64,000 nucleotides of DNA, taken from contig CAYMAS010000013.1 of the NCBI GenBank assembly GCA_964388485.1, positions 1-64,000 on the forward strand. Direction: 5' to 3'. The notes beneath the pieces are model-generated. The model made no database searches, had not been told where the DNA came from, and was given only the letters and a program-made list of their open reading frames with translations. The stretch's first letter is position 1. Each line of letters starts with the position of its first letter. Shown one piece after another: positions 46,493 through 55,657 of the stretch. This DNA comes from JBCDKH01 sp964388485. Its GTDB lineage: Bacteria > Planctomycetota > Phycisphaerae > Tepidisphaerales > Tepidisphaeraceae. The position numbers and the translations under genes were made by a program.

Positions 46493-49400
46493 CTACGACT
46501 TCAGACGCAGCCGCACGCCCGACGCAGGACGGTCGACGTCGCCCAGATCAAGCTGCTGCTTCGTGCCGATGCCGGAGCCATCGTCATCGAGAAGGCGAAG
46601 GTTCAGGCGAACGACATCATCGACGGACGAAGTGCCACTGACGTTCATGCGATACCAGCGGCGGCCGTTCTTGACGGTCGCGTCGAGCCTTTGCTCGTGC
46701 AGCGTCTGACCTTCGTCGTCGGCCAGCACGACGAGGCACGCGTCGCCTTCGGCCGCCACGTCATCCGTCACGGCGACCGTTAGCAGGAGATCGGTTCCAT
46801 CCTGCCGCAGCCAGGCGATGGCGGACAGATCGTCCGGCCCGGCGTACCAGCGGGACTGATCCGGGTGATTCGCATGAAAATTGGTCACAGCTGCCTCGGC
46901 CAGCACCGCCAGCGGCTCGACCTCTTCGAGATCGACACGCGTCGGCATCGCCGGGATTGGCTTGACGAGGTCCAACGGCATTGACGCCCGCTCGATGATC
47001 GTGCCGTCGTCGGCGGTCAGTTCGAAGTCGATGCGGTGCGGGTCGATCCCGTCGCCCGAGGCCAGGCCGACGCCACGTTCGCCCACTATCTGGAAGTCGA
47101 ACCCGCCGCTGCCGCTGTAGATGACGGCACAGATGAGGTTCTCGCCCTCGTCCAACGGCAGGTCAAACGTGTGGCTCGCCACGCCGCCGCCTCCGTTGCC
47201 GGTGTCGAGCGTGTCATAGACGAGATCGCCGTTGACGAACCAAGCCGACCACCAGTCGGCGGTAATGCCGACGGGCAGCGTCGCTTCGCCTTCGCTCTGG
47301 ATCACCGCGTACGCCACCGCCGGCCGACGCACCCGCGTGGCGGCATGCGGTTCAAGCGCTACCTTACCGGCCTCGTCGGCGGCAAGTCGGAGCACCTTCA
47401 TCGCCTCGCCCGAAGCGGCAGGAAGCTCGTCGGGTATCGAGCGACGCAGCGACTCGTCCGCCAGCACCGCGTCGGCGTCGGCGTTGAGGAAGACCTTCCA
47501 CCAGGTCGGTGCTTGGATCGGCCGGTTCAACCCACCGGCAGCAATCTTGAGGACCGTTCGCCCACCCTTTACCAGCGGAAGCGCGATCGCGTCAGGCGAG
47601 ACGACCAGCTCGACCGGCCCAATCGCCGTGGCCCGAAGCATCGCAGTTCGGTCGTCGCCGGGGATCGCCCGCACGTCGACCGTCACCTCGTTGGTCGCAC
47701 CGGCGAGAACGCGTGCCCGCTCATGCGGCGTCGAGATCACCGGCGGCTCAATCGTCACATCGCTCCCGCCGCTGTCACGCCACGTCAGGAACGTCGCGTT
47801 CGTGCCGACCTGCCACGTAACGACATCTTCGGCCACAGCCTGGGCGGGCGAGGCGTTGCCGAAGAGGTCGCGGACCGTTGCCTGCGATGCCGAGTCACCG
47901 AGCCGCACCAGCAGGCCGTGGGTCCGCGGCTCGGTGCTGAAGGCGACCAACGTGTTGATGTCGTCGTCGCGGAAGAGGTACGCCTCGACACCCTGGGCGT
48001 CCGTCTCGACGAGGCGATCGAAGTCCGCCCCGCGAAGCCGCTGTACGAGATGGCGATACGCCAGCACACTCGGCTTGGGCTGGTAGAAGTCGCCGTCGCG
48101 GAGGCTGGTCGTCATGCCGTAGCCGCCGTCGCGTCCGCCCTCCATGAACAGGCGGAAGAAGTAGAGGCTCGGCATGCCCTGGCTCATCGCGTAGACCTGT
48201 TTCTCGACCGCCGTCCGCGCCTGCTCCATGCGTGCCGCCGGCGAAATGGCCGCGTAGCCGCTTTCAGTCTCGAGGAACGGCTTAGCGAGTTGATCGGTCG
48301 TCGAGCCGCGCGCGTGATCGCGAACCGCCTCGATCTGTCGGACGTGAGCCGCCCGCTCTGCCTCGACGCCGGCCCCGTGCCCATGAAAAGCCCAAACGTC
48401 GACCTTGTCCGGCTCGACCAGTTCGATGATGCGCCTCGCCCGGCGGTCGCCGACGTCGGTGTGGAAGCAGAGGCCGCCGGTCATGACGAGCGCGTCCCGC
48501 TCCGGGTCGGCAGCACGAATCGCGTCAAAGGCTTCGTGGTAGGCCTCGACGTACTGGTCCACCTCACGGCCGTAAAAGGTCGGCAGATCGGGCTCGTTGC
48601 CCAGCTCGATGAACGGCACCTGGCCCGGTCCGCTGCCGCCGTGCTCGCGAGCGATGCCCGCCAGCAGCGCGATGCGGCGTCGCTTCTCCTGCTCGTACTT
48701 CTCGCCCTGAAGTCGCCAGTCATCAGGAAATAAGATGAAGGCCGATCGCATGTTCTGCTCCGCCAGCTCGTCCAGCAGCCGACCCACCGACGCCAGATCA
48801 CGGCCGGGCTCGTCACTTCGGGCCGGCACGCCCCGCAGGATGTCGACGCCCAACAGATCGAAGTAGCCGTTCGCCAGATCGGCCGACACATCGACCGCAT
48901 CCGTGTTGGCGTGGTCGAGGCCAAACCAGTAACTCGCAACGTCCGCCGCCCGCGGCAGTTCGCGTTCACCTTCGATCACGCCCATCAGGATCGGCAGCGA
49001 CGTGACCGGCCGACCCTGCGACGTCACGTCGAGGCGCGCCTCGTACGGCCCGAGCGGTGCCTCCGTCAGATCGAATGGTATCGCAAACAAACTCTCGCCC
49101 CGCGGCGGCAAGGTCGCTCGACCCGTCGCCTCGGCCACCACATCGCCGCCCTCGTGCGGCCGGACGACGAGCTTCCAATCGACCGGCAGCTCCGCCGCAG
49201 TGTGGTTCGTCAGGCCTGCGACCGCGCCGGCCGGCCCTGCTTCGAAGGCGAAGATGCCGTCGGGTGTGTCGGCCCTGATTAGTCCCGGCTCGACGAGCCG
49301 CGAAAGCCGAACGTCTTCGCCCGTGCCGCGATAGCCGATGAGGCGGACGCTCTTGAGGGCCATCAGGCCGTTGGCCCCGCCGAACCGCAGGTGTGGCCCA

Positions 49401-49900
49401 TCACCGGCCTTGAGGTCGAAGCCGTTCAGCGGCACCGTGTCCCGCTTCCAGTCCTTGCTGTCGCCCCACGAGCGACCTGCTTCCCGAACGTCGCTGCCGT
49501 TGCTCAGCTCGACAATCACCCCGCCCCAGGCAGGCATGTGATACGTGTAGACGACGTCGTAAGCCGCATGCTCCGCCGCCAGGAACGCTTCGTCCGTCAC
49601 CCGCAGATCGAACCGCCGGACCCACGGCTGTCGATCTCGATCCACGGCATCGCTGCCCCACGCCCGCGTCGGGCCGCTGCGGAGCTTGAGGTCCATCGGC
49701 TGCGGTCCGTCGCCGACCACGTTGAGCCCGTTCGCCTGCTTCTGGCCGTCCTCGAAGGTGATCTCGACGACATCGATGCCGCCGGACACGCGCAGGGCGT
49801 CGAGCGACTCGGTCCGCAGGTCGACCTGGGCCGACGCAAGGCAAGGCAGAATCAGCGTGAGGATCGCGACGAGGCGGACCGAGGCGGTGGAACGGGTCAT
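46493..49900 (-). CDS. Secreted clan GH-A-like glycoside hydrolase, multidomain
   Basis: A 1135-residue exported protein (signal: SVRLVAILTLILPCLASAQ). After beta-sandwich regions, a TIM-barrel part runs from about residue 345: YWFGLDHANTDAVDVSADLANGYFDLLGVDILRG, VPFIELGNEPDLPTFYGREVDQYVEAY (Asn-Glu, proton donor of clan GH-A), VDVWAFHGHG, and KPFLETESGYAA (probable nucleophile Glu). The last 400 or so residues are carbohydrate-binding-like beta domains. Substrate specificity is not clear. It is divergent from a GntR-LacI regulator gene that probably controls it. ATG 49900 is chosen at the signal peptide. Confidence 0.8.
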   Translation of the reverse strand: MTRSTASVRLVAILTLILPCLASAQVDLRTESLDALRVSGGIDVVEITFEDGQKQANGLNVVGDGPQPMDLKLRSGPTRAWGSDAVDRDRQPWVRRFDLRVTDEAFLAAEHAAYDVVYTYHMPAWGGVIVELSNGSDVREAGRSWGDSKDWKRDTVPLNGFDLKAGDGPHLRFGGANGLMALKSVRLIGYRGTGEDVRLSRLVEPGLIRADTPDGIFAFEAGPAGAVAGLTNHTAAELPVDWKLVVRPHEGGDVVAEATGRATLPPRGESLFAIPFDLTEAPLGPYEARLDVTSQGRPVTSLPILMGVIEGERELPRAADVASYWFGLDHANTDAVDVSADLANGYFDLLGVDILRGVPARSDEPGRDLASVGRLLDELAEQNMRSAFILFPDDWRLQGEKYEQEKRRRIALLAGIAREHGGSGPGQVPFIELGNEPDLPTFYGREVDQYVEAYHEAFDAIRAADPERDALVMTGGLCFHTDVGDRRARRIIELVEPDKVDVWAFHGHGAGVEAERAAHVRQIEAVRDHARGSTTDQLAKPFLETESGYAAISPAARMEQARTAVEKQVYAMSQGMPSLYFFRLFMEGGRDGGYGMTTSLRDGDFYQPKPSVLAYRHLVQRLRGADFDRLVETDAQGVEAYLFRDDDINTLVAFSTEPRTHGLLVRLGDSASQATVRDLFGNASPAQAVAEDVVTWQVGTNATFLTWRDSGGSDVTIEPPVISTPHERARVLAGATNEVTVDVRAIPGDDRTAMLRATAIGPVELVVSPDAIALPLVKGGRTVLKIAAGGLNRPIQAPTWWKVFLNADADAVLADESLRRSIPDELPAASGEAMKVLRLAADEAGKVALEPHAATRVRRPAVAYAVIQSEGEATLPVGITADWWSAWFVNGDLVYDTLDTGNGGGGVASHTFDLPLDEGENLICAVIYSGSGGFDFQIVGERGVGLASGDGIDPHRIDFELTADDGTIIERASMPLDLVKPIPAMPTRVDLEEVEPLAVLAEAAVTNFHANHPDQSRWYAGPDDLSAIAWLRQDGTDLLLTVAVTDDVAAEGDACLVVLADDEGQTLHEQRLDATVKNGRRWYRMNVSGTSSVDDVVRLNLRLLDDDGSGIGTKQQLDLGDVDRPASGVRLRLKS

Positions 49901-49926
49901 GATGGTGAAGCGGAAATCGCTCCGGC

Positions 49927-50031
49927 AATGTACTCTACTTGAACACGATCGCAAGCTGGGCCGCCGCATCTCGTTCCAGAATGAACTTTATCTGCACACC
50001 GTCTTGACGATGAGTCGTCTTGTTGTACATT
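49927..50031. promoter_or_regulatory. Divergent promoter region with inverted AATGTAC / GTACATT sites
   Basis: The 138-base gap between the hydrolase and regulator genes carries AATGTAC at 49927-49933, close to the hydrolase start, and GTACATT at 50025-50031, just before the regulator start, as an inverted pair 91 bases apart. AraR-type GntR-LacI regulators bind TTGTAC-like half-sites, so these are candidate operators for the adjacent regulator. This is inference. Confidence 0.4.
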
Positions 50032-50038
50032 CTTCGTC

Positions 50039-51250
50039 GTGACCGCCGTCCGCGAGCCTGTCCTCAAGTCGGTCAAGCGGCCCGTGCTGCGCCCGCGGGG
50101 GCGGGCGCTGCAATATCTTCGCCAGCATCTCGGCGACACCTGGACCGTCGGCGACCAGCTCCCGCCGGAGCTCGACATCGCCGAACACCTCGGCATCGCC
50201 CGCGGCACCGTCCGGGCGGCGATGAAGGAGCTCGAAAACGAAGGCCTGCTCGCCGCCGGTCGAGGCAACGGCCGCGTGGTCCGTGCGACGCCCGACGGTC
50301 CCGCCGTCGAGCCGCCGGCCTCCCTCGCCGCCGGTCGCGTCCTGCGGGAGACCGTCGTCTTCGCCCGCGTGCCGCACACGCCCGTGGCCAACAACGGCCT
50401 GATCGTTGAACGAGCCATCTTCAACGCCTTCGCCGCCCGCGGCAATCCGGTGCTGGCCGTCGATCTCAACAACGCCGACGCCCAGGCCCTGGACCGCCTC
50501 ATCGCCGGCCGACCGCTCGGACTCGTCGCCCCGCACGCCGTTGCCTTCAGCGAGGGCTGCCGCGAAAAACTTCACGCCATCGAAGCCGCCGGCATTCCCG
50601 TCGTCGTCCAAGGCGACGGCGACGAACTCGAAGCCTTCTCCCGCGTCATCAGCGACCACCGCCAAGGCATCCGCCTGCTCGTCGAGCACTTGCGCGAGCG
50701 TGGCATCGAGCGGCCGGTCCAAGTTCGCAGCATCGGCTTCGGCCCACTGCCGTACTGGGCCAAGCCGCGCTACGACGGCTTCGACGAAGACGCGGCCGAC
50801 CTCGATGCCCGCATCGTCCGCGACCGCCCCGACACCTTCACCGGCGGCGAGTCGGCGGACGACGAGGCGACGTTCGACTTCCGCGTCCGCCTGATGGCCG
50901 GCCTGCTCGTCGAGCAACTGACCGGTCCCAAGCCGGCCGACGCGTTGCTGTTCGACACCGACTACCTCTGCTTCTACGCCGCCACCGCCCTGCGTCGCTT
51001 CGGGCTGGAGCCCAACGAGGACGTCCTGCTCGTCGGCTACGACGACTACTGGACCACCAGCCCGCTCCGCCGCTTCGAGCGGGCAAGCGTCGACGTCACG
51101 ATCAACAAGGACGAGGAGACTGCCGGCGAAACGCTGGCCGCGTTGCTCCTCGACCGCTTGCAAACGTCGGGCGACCCACCGCCCACCGCAACCGATGGCC
51201 GCCTGCACGTGCGCCCGCCGAAGCTCGTCGTCACGCCGACGACGTTCTGA
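50039..51250 (+). CDS. GntR-LacI-type transcriptional regulator (AraR-like architecture)
   Basis: A 403-residue regulator. The N-terminal winged helix of GntR type is ALQYLRQHLGDTWTVGDQLPPELDIAEHLGIARGTVRAAMKELENEGLL, followed by GRGNGRVVRA. The C-terminal 280 or so residues form a LacI/periplasmic-binding-like sensor domain (NNGLIVERAIFNAFAARGNPVLAVDLNN ... GYDDYWTTSPLRRFERASVDVTINKDEETAGE). This matches B. subtilis AraR, which senses a sugar. The start is GTG 50039. It is divergent from the hydrolase gene and 32 bases upstream of the PEP-CTERM gene. Confidence 0.88.
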   Translation: MTAVREPVLKSVKRPVLRPRGRALQYLRQHLGDTWTVGDQLPPELDIAEHLGIARGTVRAAMKELENEGLLAAGRGNGRVVRATPDGPAVEPPASLAAGRVLRETVVFARVPHTPVANNGLIVERAIFNAFAARGNPVLAVDLNNADAQALDRLIAGRPLGLVAPHAVAFSEGCREKLHAIEAAGIPVVVQGDGDELEAFSRVISDHRQGIRLLVEHLRERGIERPVQVRSIGFGPLPYWAKPRYDGFDEDAADLDARIVRDRPDTFTGGESADDEATFDFRVRLMAGLLVEQLTGPKPADALLFDTDYLCFYAATALRRFGLEPNEDVLLVGYDDYWTTSPLRRFERASVDVTINKDEETAGETLAALLLDRLQTSGDPPPTATDGRLHVRPPKLVVTPTTF

Positions 51251-51282
51251 CCTTTACTCATCCCACTCTCGGAGGAGAACCC

Positions 51283-51945
51283 ATGCCCACGTCCCTGATC
51301 AACCTCACCGCCGCCGCTTTGGCGAGCACCGTCCTTGCCGTTCCCGCTGCCGAAGCCGCCTTCATCGACACCTTCGACACGACCGTCAACATCGACCCGC
51401 GCGACAACCGCAGTGACGCCACCGTCTCGGGCAGCGTCGTCTCGTTGACGCTGAACAACAACTTCCCGCTCACGCAAGCGGGCAGTGCCGAGTCGGTCGT
51501 CGACTACTTCGTCGGGGCCGAGGCGAGCACGTTCAACGCCAACAACCCGGGCGCGACCACCTTCAGCCTCGCCAATGAAAGCGTCTTCGAAACGGTCGGC
51601 CTGTCCTTCATCAACCCGGATGGCGAAGACGACATCCGTCTCATCATCCGCGCGTTCTTTTACGACGCCAGCAACTCATTCGTCGGCCCCGCGGCGATCC
51701 TTCGCCCGGCCAACGCGTTCCAGGACGAGACGGACATCTCCGTCGACGTCAGCACCGTCGCGCCGACCACGGCAGTCGGCTACACGCTCGGCCTCTCGCT
51801 CATCAAGCCCGGCGGCGGTGCCGTCGCAGAGCTCGGCGACGGCGTCAGCTTCGACACCTTCAGCTTCACCGCCATCCCCGAGCCCACCAGCGCCGCCGCC
51901 CTTGGCCTGCTCGGCCTGACCGCCCTGCGTCGCCGTCGCGCCTGA
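51283..51945 (+). CDS. PEP-CTERM sorting-domain protein
   Basis: A 220-residue secreted protein. A signal peptide (LTAAALASTVLAVPAAEAA) is followed by a beta-rich body and a C-terminal PEP-CTERM tail: IPEPTSAAALGLLGLTALRRRRA, comprising the PEP motif, a membrane helix and an Arg cluster. Such tails are processed by an exosortase, often linked to exopolysaccharide. GGAGGA lies 6 bases before the ATG. It is downstream of the GntR-LacI regulator, possibly in the same operon. A second PEP-CTERM gene is at 54168. Confidence 0.92.
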   Translation: MPTSLINLTAAALASTVLAVPAAEAAFIDTFDTTVNIDPRDNRSDATVSGSVVSLTLNNNFPLTQAGSAESVVDYFVGAEASTFNANNPGATTFSLANESVFETVGLSFINPDGEDDIRLIIRAFFYDASNSFVGPAAILRPANAFQDETDISVDVSTVAPTTAVGYTLGLSLIKPGGGAVAELGDGVSFDTFSFTAIPEPTSAAALGLLGLTALRRRRA

Positions 51946-51969
51946 ACCCACCATCCTGAGGAGGCACTC

Positions 51970-52461
51970 ATGTTCACCCAACTTCTGATGCTCGCCGCCG
52001 TCGCCGCATCGCCGACGATGGTCGACCCGCTCGACGAGACGACCGGCTTCTTCCAGCTCAGCCCGACGGCCGTCGTCGACGTCGACGACGGCAAGGTCAT
52101 CCTCAAGAAGAGCGAGCCCGCCAGCGACGCCTTCGCCCGCTGGGGCCATCCGCGGCACCAAGCGATCCCTTTCGGCCCCGACGCCGGCAGCCGCCTCGAA
52201 ATCAACGTCGCCGAACTCCGCGGCGGCGCGACGCTTCAGGTTCGTGTCCAGCTCATCGACGCCGACGACGGCGACCTCGGCTACGTCCCGTGGATCGACG
52301 GCCGCGACACGCCCGGCACGCTCGTCCTCGAAGACCTCGCCGCCCTCGCCGCCGAGCACGAGGTCGAGAACGCCGCCAGCTTCCGCCTCCTGTTCCGTCA
52401 CACCGGCAAGCCCGGCGGTGCCATCGTCCTCGACGAGATCCGACTACTTAAGTCGGAGTAA
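51970..52461 (+). CDS. Small exported protein of unknown function
   Basis: A 163-residue protein starting MFTQLLMLAAVAASPTMVD, a short signal-like segment. The mature part is acidic and beta-rich (TAVVDVDDGKVILKKSE, ATLQVRVQLIDADDGDLGYVPWIDG, GAIVLDEIRLLKSE), resembling a jelly-roll carbohydrate-binding module, but I cannot assign a family. GAGGAG precedes the ATG by 6 bases. It is probably in the operon with the PEP-CTERM gene upstream and the prepilin-like gene downstream. Confidence 0.75.
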   Translation: MFTQLLMLAAVAASPTMVDPLDETTGFFQLSPTAVVDVDDGKVILKKSEPASDAFARWGHPRHQAIPFGPDAGSRLEINVAELRGGATLQVRVQLIDADDGDLGYVPWIDGRDTPGTLVLEDLAALAAEHEVENAASFRLLFRHTGKPGGAIVLDEIRLLKSE

Positions 52462-52540
52462 CTCGATCCTCTTCGGCCGGCTCGCGACGGAAACGCCGCG
52501 GGTTGGCATTCTGATTCCCGTTTCTCCCAAGGAGGTTGGC

Positions 52541-53383
52541 ATGTCATGGACTCGCACCGCTCGTTCGCCCGGCTTCACGCTGGTCGAACTGCTCGTCGTC
52601 ATCGGCATCATCGCGATCCTGATCGGCATACTGCTGCCGACGCTCTCGCGGGCACGAACCTCGGCACAGACAAGCGTCTGCCTCTCCAACCAACGCCAGC
52701 TCGGCACCGCAGCCATGATGTATGCTGCCGACTACGACCTGGCCATGATCGGCTGGAGCAACGCGTTCGGGGCTGGCAACCTCGAACCAACCGAAGACTG
52801 GACCAACACCCTCAGCCCCTACGTCGGCCAGCAAGACGAAGCCGGCTGGATCGCCTGGGGCTTCCCCGGCGACGCCGATGCCAGTCGACGCAACGACCGC
52901 ATCGACATCTACCTCTGCCCGTCCGACGCGAACGTTTCGACGGACGCGATGAACCCCTTCTGGCTCGAACGACGACCCGTCACCTACGCCGTCCCCTTCG
53001 TCGCCGCGAGCAGCCAGACCACCTGGTTCCATCCGGCCTTTCCGCGCATCACGAGTTGGACCGCGGTCGAGTTCCCGATGCTGACCGACATCGTCCCCGC
53101 CGCCGAGTCCGGTGCGCTCAACGGCTAGCAGTGGTACTTCCGCGTCATCGCCGACGATGCCGCCTACGCGGCCGATCCCGACTTCGTGCCGCCAAACGTC
53201 GCCTTCCGCCACGGCAACACCGGCGGCCCGGACGACGGCCTCTTCTACCGCAACGACAACGCTCAGGCCGTCACCGCCTTCCTCGACGGCCACGCCAAAG
53301 CCGTCTACCGAAGCGACTTCTCCGACTTCAACATGAGCCAAGCCAATCGAGACGCGATCAAGCGGCTCAAGCTGCATAAGTGA
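52541..53383 (+). pseudogene. Prepilin-like protein gene interrupted by in-frame TAG
   Basis: The frame from ATG 52541 (AAGGAGG at 52529-52535) encodes a type IV prepilin-like N-terminus: SPGFTLVELLVVIGIIA, with Gly-Phe cleavage. The body contains SVCLSNQRQLGTAAMMYAAD, typical of planctomycete type II pseudopilin-like proteins. At codon 196 a TAG (53126-53128) interrupts. The same frame continues for 84 sensible codons (QWYFRVIADDAAYAADPDF ... NDNAQAVTAFLDGHAKAVY), including the family's C-terminal DGH part. A CAG-to-TAG change would explain it. Either the gene is broken, or the amber codon is read through. No suppressor tRNA is seen in the window. Confidence 0.82.
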
Positions 53384-53457
53384 AGACGCTCCATCAATAT
53401 CACATCTTCTACAGAACGTCCGAAACTCCGTAGAGCCGTTTACCTCCGATCTCCGCT

Positions 53458-54072
53458 TCAGTCTTCCTGATCGCCGAACAGGAAGTCGACCACCACCTGC
53501 TCCGCGCGCCCGTTCTCGTCGCGGCCGAGGAAGATGTTGTAGACCCCATCGCCCGGTCCGGCGGGAATGACCGCGAACCGTCGCGCGTGGTGCGGCAGAT
53601 CCGACGCCGTCCGCCGCATCTCCCGCACCTCGCCGGGCGGCCGGACTGCCATCAAGTCGTCGAGGTAGTCGTGCTCGTCGATGGCCGCCTGTCGCGTCTC
53701 GTCGAGATCCTCCTCCATCGACTGGTCGTGAGCCGTGATGTACGCGAAGTCGATCCCGACGCTCGCCGCCTCGTCCTCGCCGACTCGCTTCGCCGGCTCC
53801 CACCGCGTCGGTTGCAGTGATTCGTGCACCGACAACACCGCCGCGGCGACGAAGGGGTCGCCGTCTGCGTCTTCGGCGACGATCGACCAGACGTGCAACG
53901 GGCGTCCGCCGAAGTCGACTTCGAGCGCCGCGAGGTTGTCGAGCCCCCCGTCGATCACCAGCCGGCCCGTCGGCAGATCGATGCTGCCGACCCGCAGCAC
54001 CGCACCATCTGCCGGTTCGACCAGACCTGCGGCCAGCTTCACGAGGTCCACGACAGGCTCCATGACCCCCAT
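53458..54072 (-). CDS. DUF4241-like protein
   Basis: A 204-residue soluble acidic protein. Parts that resemble DUF4241 are SIDLPTGRLVIDGGLDN, FVAAAVLSVHESLQPTRWEPAKRVGEDEAASVGIDFAYITAHD and a C-terminal DGVYNIFLGRDENGRAEQVVVDFL. The function of the family is unknown. The assignment rests on the overall pattern and is moderate. It lies between two exported-protein genes and is convergent with the interrupted prepilin-like gene. Confidence 0.65.
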   Translation of the reverse strand: MGVMEPVVDLVKLAAGLVEPADGAVLRVGSIDLPTGRLVIDGGLDNLAALEVDFGGRPLHVWSIVAEDADGDPFVAAAVLSVHESLQPTRWEPAKRVGEDEAASVGIDFAYITAHDQSMEEDLDETRQAAIDEHDYLDDLMAVRPPGEVREMRRTASDLPHHARRFAVIPAGPGDGVYNIFLGRDENGRAEQVVVDFLFGDQED

Positions 54073-54167
54073 CTTAACTCGTTGGCCACGGCTGGAGCAT
54101 TTACCCTATCCGCCTGCGTCAGTTCGTGTACGCTCGCATCCACTGACTTCCATCTTTAGAAGAGATT

Positions 54168-54893
54168 ATGCTCATTAGAACCTCCCTCATCGCCGCCTGT
54201 TCCGCGACCTTCGTCGCTTCCGCCGCCTTCGCCCAGACGACCGTCTTGGCCCCGGATGGCTTCGCCACGACCGACGGCAGCGCCATCGCCGACGGCCCGA
54301 TCGACGACGCCGGCGACCGCTTCCAGCAGGTCTTCAGCGGCGACTTCTTCGACGGCCCGGTAGTCATCACCGAGATCCAGTTCCGCGCCGCCAATCCGGA
54401 GAACGCCTTTCGGCCCAACTCCATCACCGCCAGCGACGTCAACATCACGCTCTCCACGACCATGAACGACGCCAGCGCCGCCGGCATCGCCGATGCGTTC
54501 GACAGCAACGTCGGCCTCGACGTCCAGACCGTCCTCTCCGGCCCGCTCACGCTCGACCGCGGCGGCTCGAACCCGACCGGCGCCCAGCCATTCGACTACG
54601 GCTTCGTGCTCGACACGCCCTTCATCTTCAACCCGGCCCTGGGCAACCTGCTGCTCGACGTCAGCGTCCCCGGCACCGCCAGCGTGACGCTCGGCACCGG
54701 CTTCGGCGCCCTCGAGAGCTTCGACGCCGTTGTCGATCAGCCCGACTCCGATGGCATCGCCAGCAAGACCGGCAACTTCGGCGCCGTCAGCACCGGCCTT
54801 GTGACGCAGTTCACGACCGAGGTCGTTCCCGAGCCCGCCGTCGCCACCCTCGGCCTCCTCGCCACCGGCCTCGTCCTGCGTCGGCGTCGCTGA
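54168..54893 (+). CDS. PEP-CTERM sorting-domain protein
   Basis: A 241-residue secreted protein with signal peptide SLIAACSATFVASAAFAQ, a beta-rich mature part (ITEIQFRAANPENAFRPNSI...) and a clear C-terminal tail VVPEPAVATLGLLATGLVLRRRR. It is like the product of the gene at 51283 only in architecture. A strong terminator follows 26 bases after the stop. It appears monocistronic. Confidence 0.93.
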   Translation: MLIRTSLIAACSATFVASAAFAQTTVLAPDGFATTDGSAIADGPIDDAGDRFQQVFSGDFFDGPVVITEIQFRAANPENAFRPNSITASDVNITLSTTMNDASAAGIADAFDSNVGLDVQTVLSGPLTLDRGGSNPTGAQPFDYGFVLDTPFIFNPALGNLLLDVSVPGTASVTLGTGFGALESFDAVVDQPDSDGIASKTGNFGAVSTGLVTQFTTEVVPEPAVATLGLLATGLVLRRRR

Positions 54894-54918
54894 TCGATCG
54901 ATTCCATCGATGAGCAAG

Positions 54919-54952
54919 GGGTCAGGCGTCGTATGCGACGCCTGACCCTTTT
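54919..54952 (+). terminator. Rho-independent terminator after second PEP-CTERM gene
   Basis: GGGTCAGGCGTCG (54919-54931) and its exact complement (54936-54948) form a 13-bp stem with loop TATG, followed by TTTT. It is the best terminator in the window. The stem shares GGGTCAGG-x-GTCG with the palindrome at 61014-61080. Confidence 0.88.
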
Positions 54953-54974
54953 CCTGTCGCGATCCTGTCCTGTG

Positions 54975-55637
54975 CTACGGACTGACGTGGCTCAGCACCG
55001 TCGCCAAGTCACCGCGTAGAAGTGCCGCGGGATTGAGAATCAGGCCAGGGAAGAGCTTGCTTTCGACCAGTCCATTGGCATCAGGCGACATCGCGAGGTA
55101 GCGATCATCAGATCGCTCGTACCAATCGATTCGCTCTTCTTCCGTCCGCCAAAGCAGATACTCCTTGACGCCCGCCGCGTGGTACGCCTCGGCCTTGGCA
55201 TTGGCATCGAGCGACGCCGTGCTGGCGGCGACTTCGACGACCAGCTCCGGCGGGCCGTGGACGTAGCCGTCGCTGCCGACCTGAGCCCTGCCGCTTTGAG
55301 CAAACGGCCGCATCAGCAGAACATCCGGCTCAACGACGTCTGCGTCATCGAGCAGGACCGTGCAACCCGAACCAAGGATCAGGTTCGGATGCTGAGCTGC
55401 ATAGTGGCCAATCCAGCCAGTGATGCTCGCGTGCGACTCTCCGTGTACGAAGGGAACCCGCCCGCGAATGAACACGGATCCGGCAACAAGCTGAGCCCGC
55501 GTCTCCGGCATCGCCTCGTAGCGACGCATGAACTCCTCGTGCGACAGCCGGTCGCCATTCTGCAGCTCCGGAATGTGCTCCGGCAACGACGACGGCCGAG
55601 CCCGTTGCTGGTCCCGTGGTGCATCAAGCAGCGGCAT
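54975..55637 (-). CDS. Uma2-family (DUF820) protein
   Basis: A 220-residue Uma2-family protein: DRLSHEEFMRRYEAMPETRAQLVAGSVFIRG, VVEPDVLLMRPFA (core Asp), GPPELVVEVAASTASLDANAKAEAYHAAGVKEYLLWRTEEERIDWYER (core Glu and the family's AEYxxAGVxEYW-like segment). Only about 22 bases separate it from the end of the GNAT gene upstream on the same strand. It is the second copy type in this window and clearly diverged from the one at 21767. Confidence 0.9.
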   Translation of the reverse strand: MPLLDAPRDQQRARPSSLPEHIPELQNGDRLSHEEFMRRYEAMPETRAQLVAGSVFIRGRVPFVHGESHASITGWIGHYAAQHPNLILGSGCTVLLDDADVVEPDVLLMRPFAQSGRAQVGSDGYVHGPPELVVEVAASTASLDANAKAEAYHAAGVKEYLLWRTEEERIDWYERSDDRYLAMSPDANGLVESKLFPGLILNPAALLRGDLATVLSHVSP

Positions 55638-55657
55638 GATCGAATGATACCACAGCC

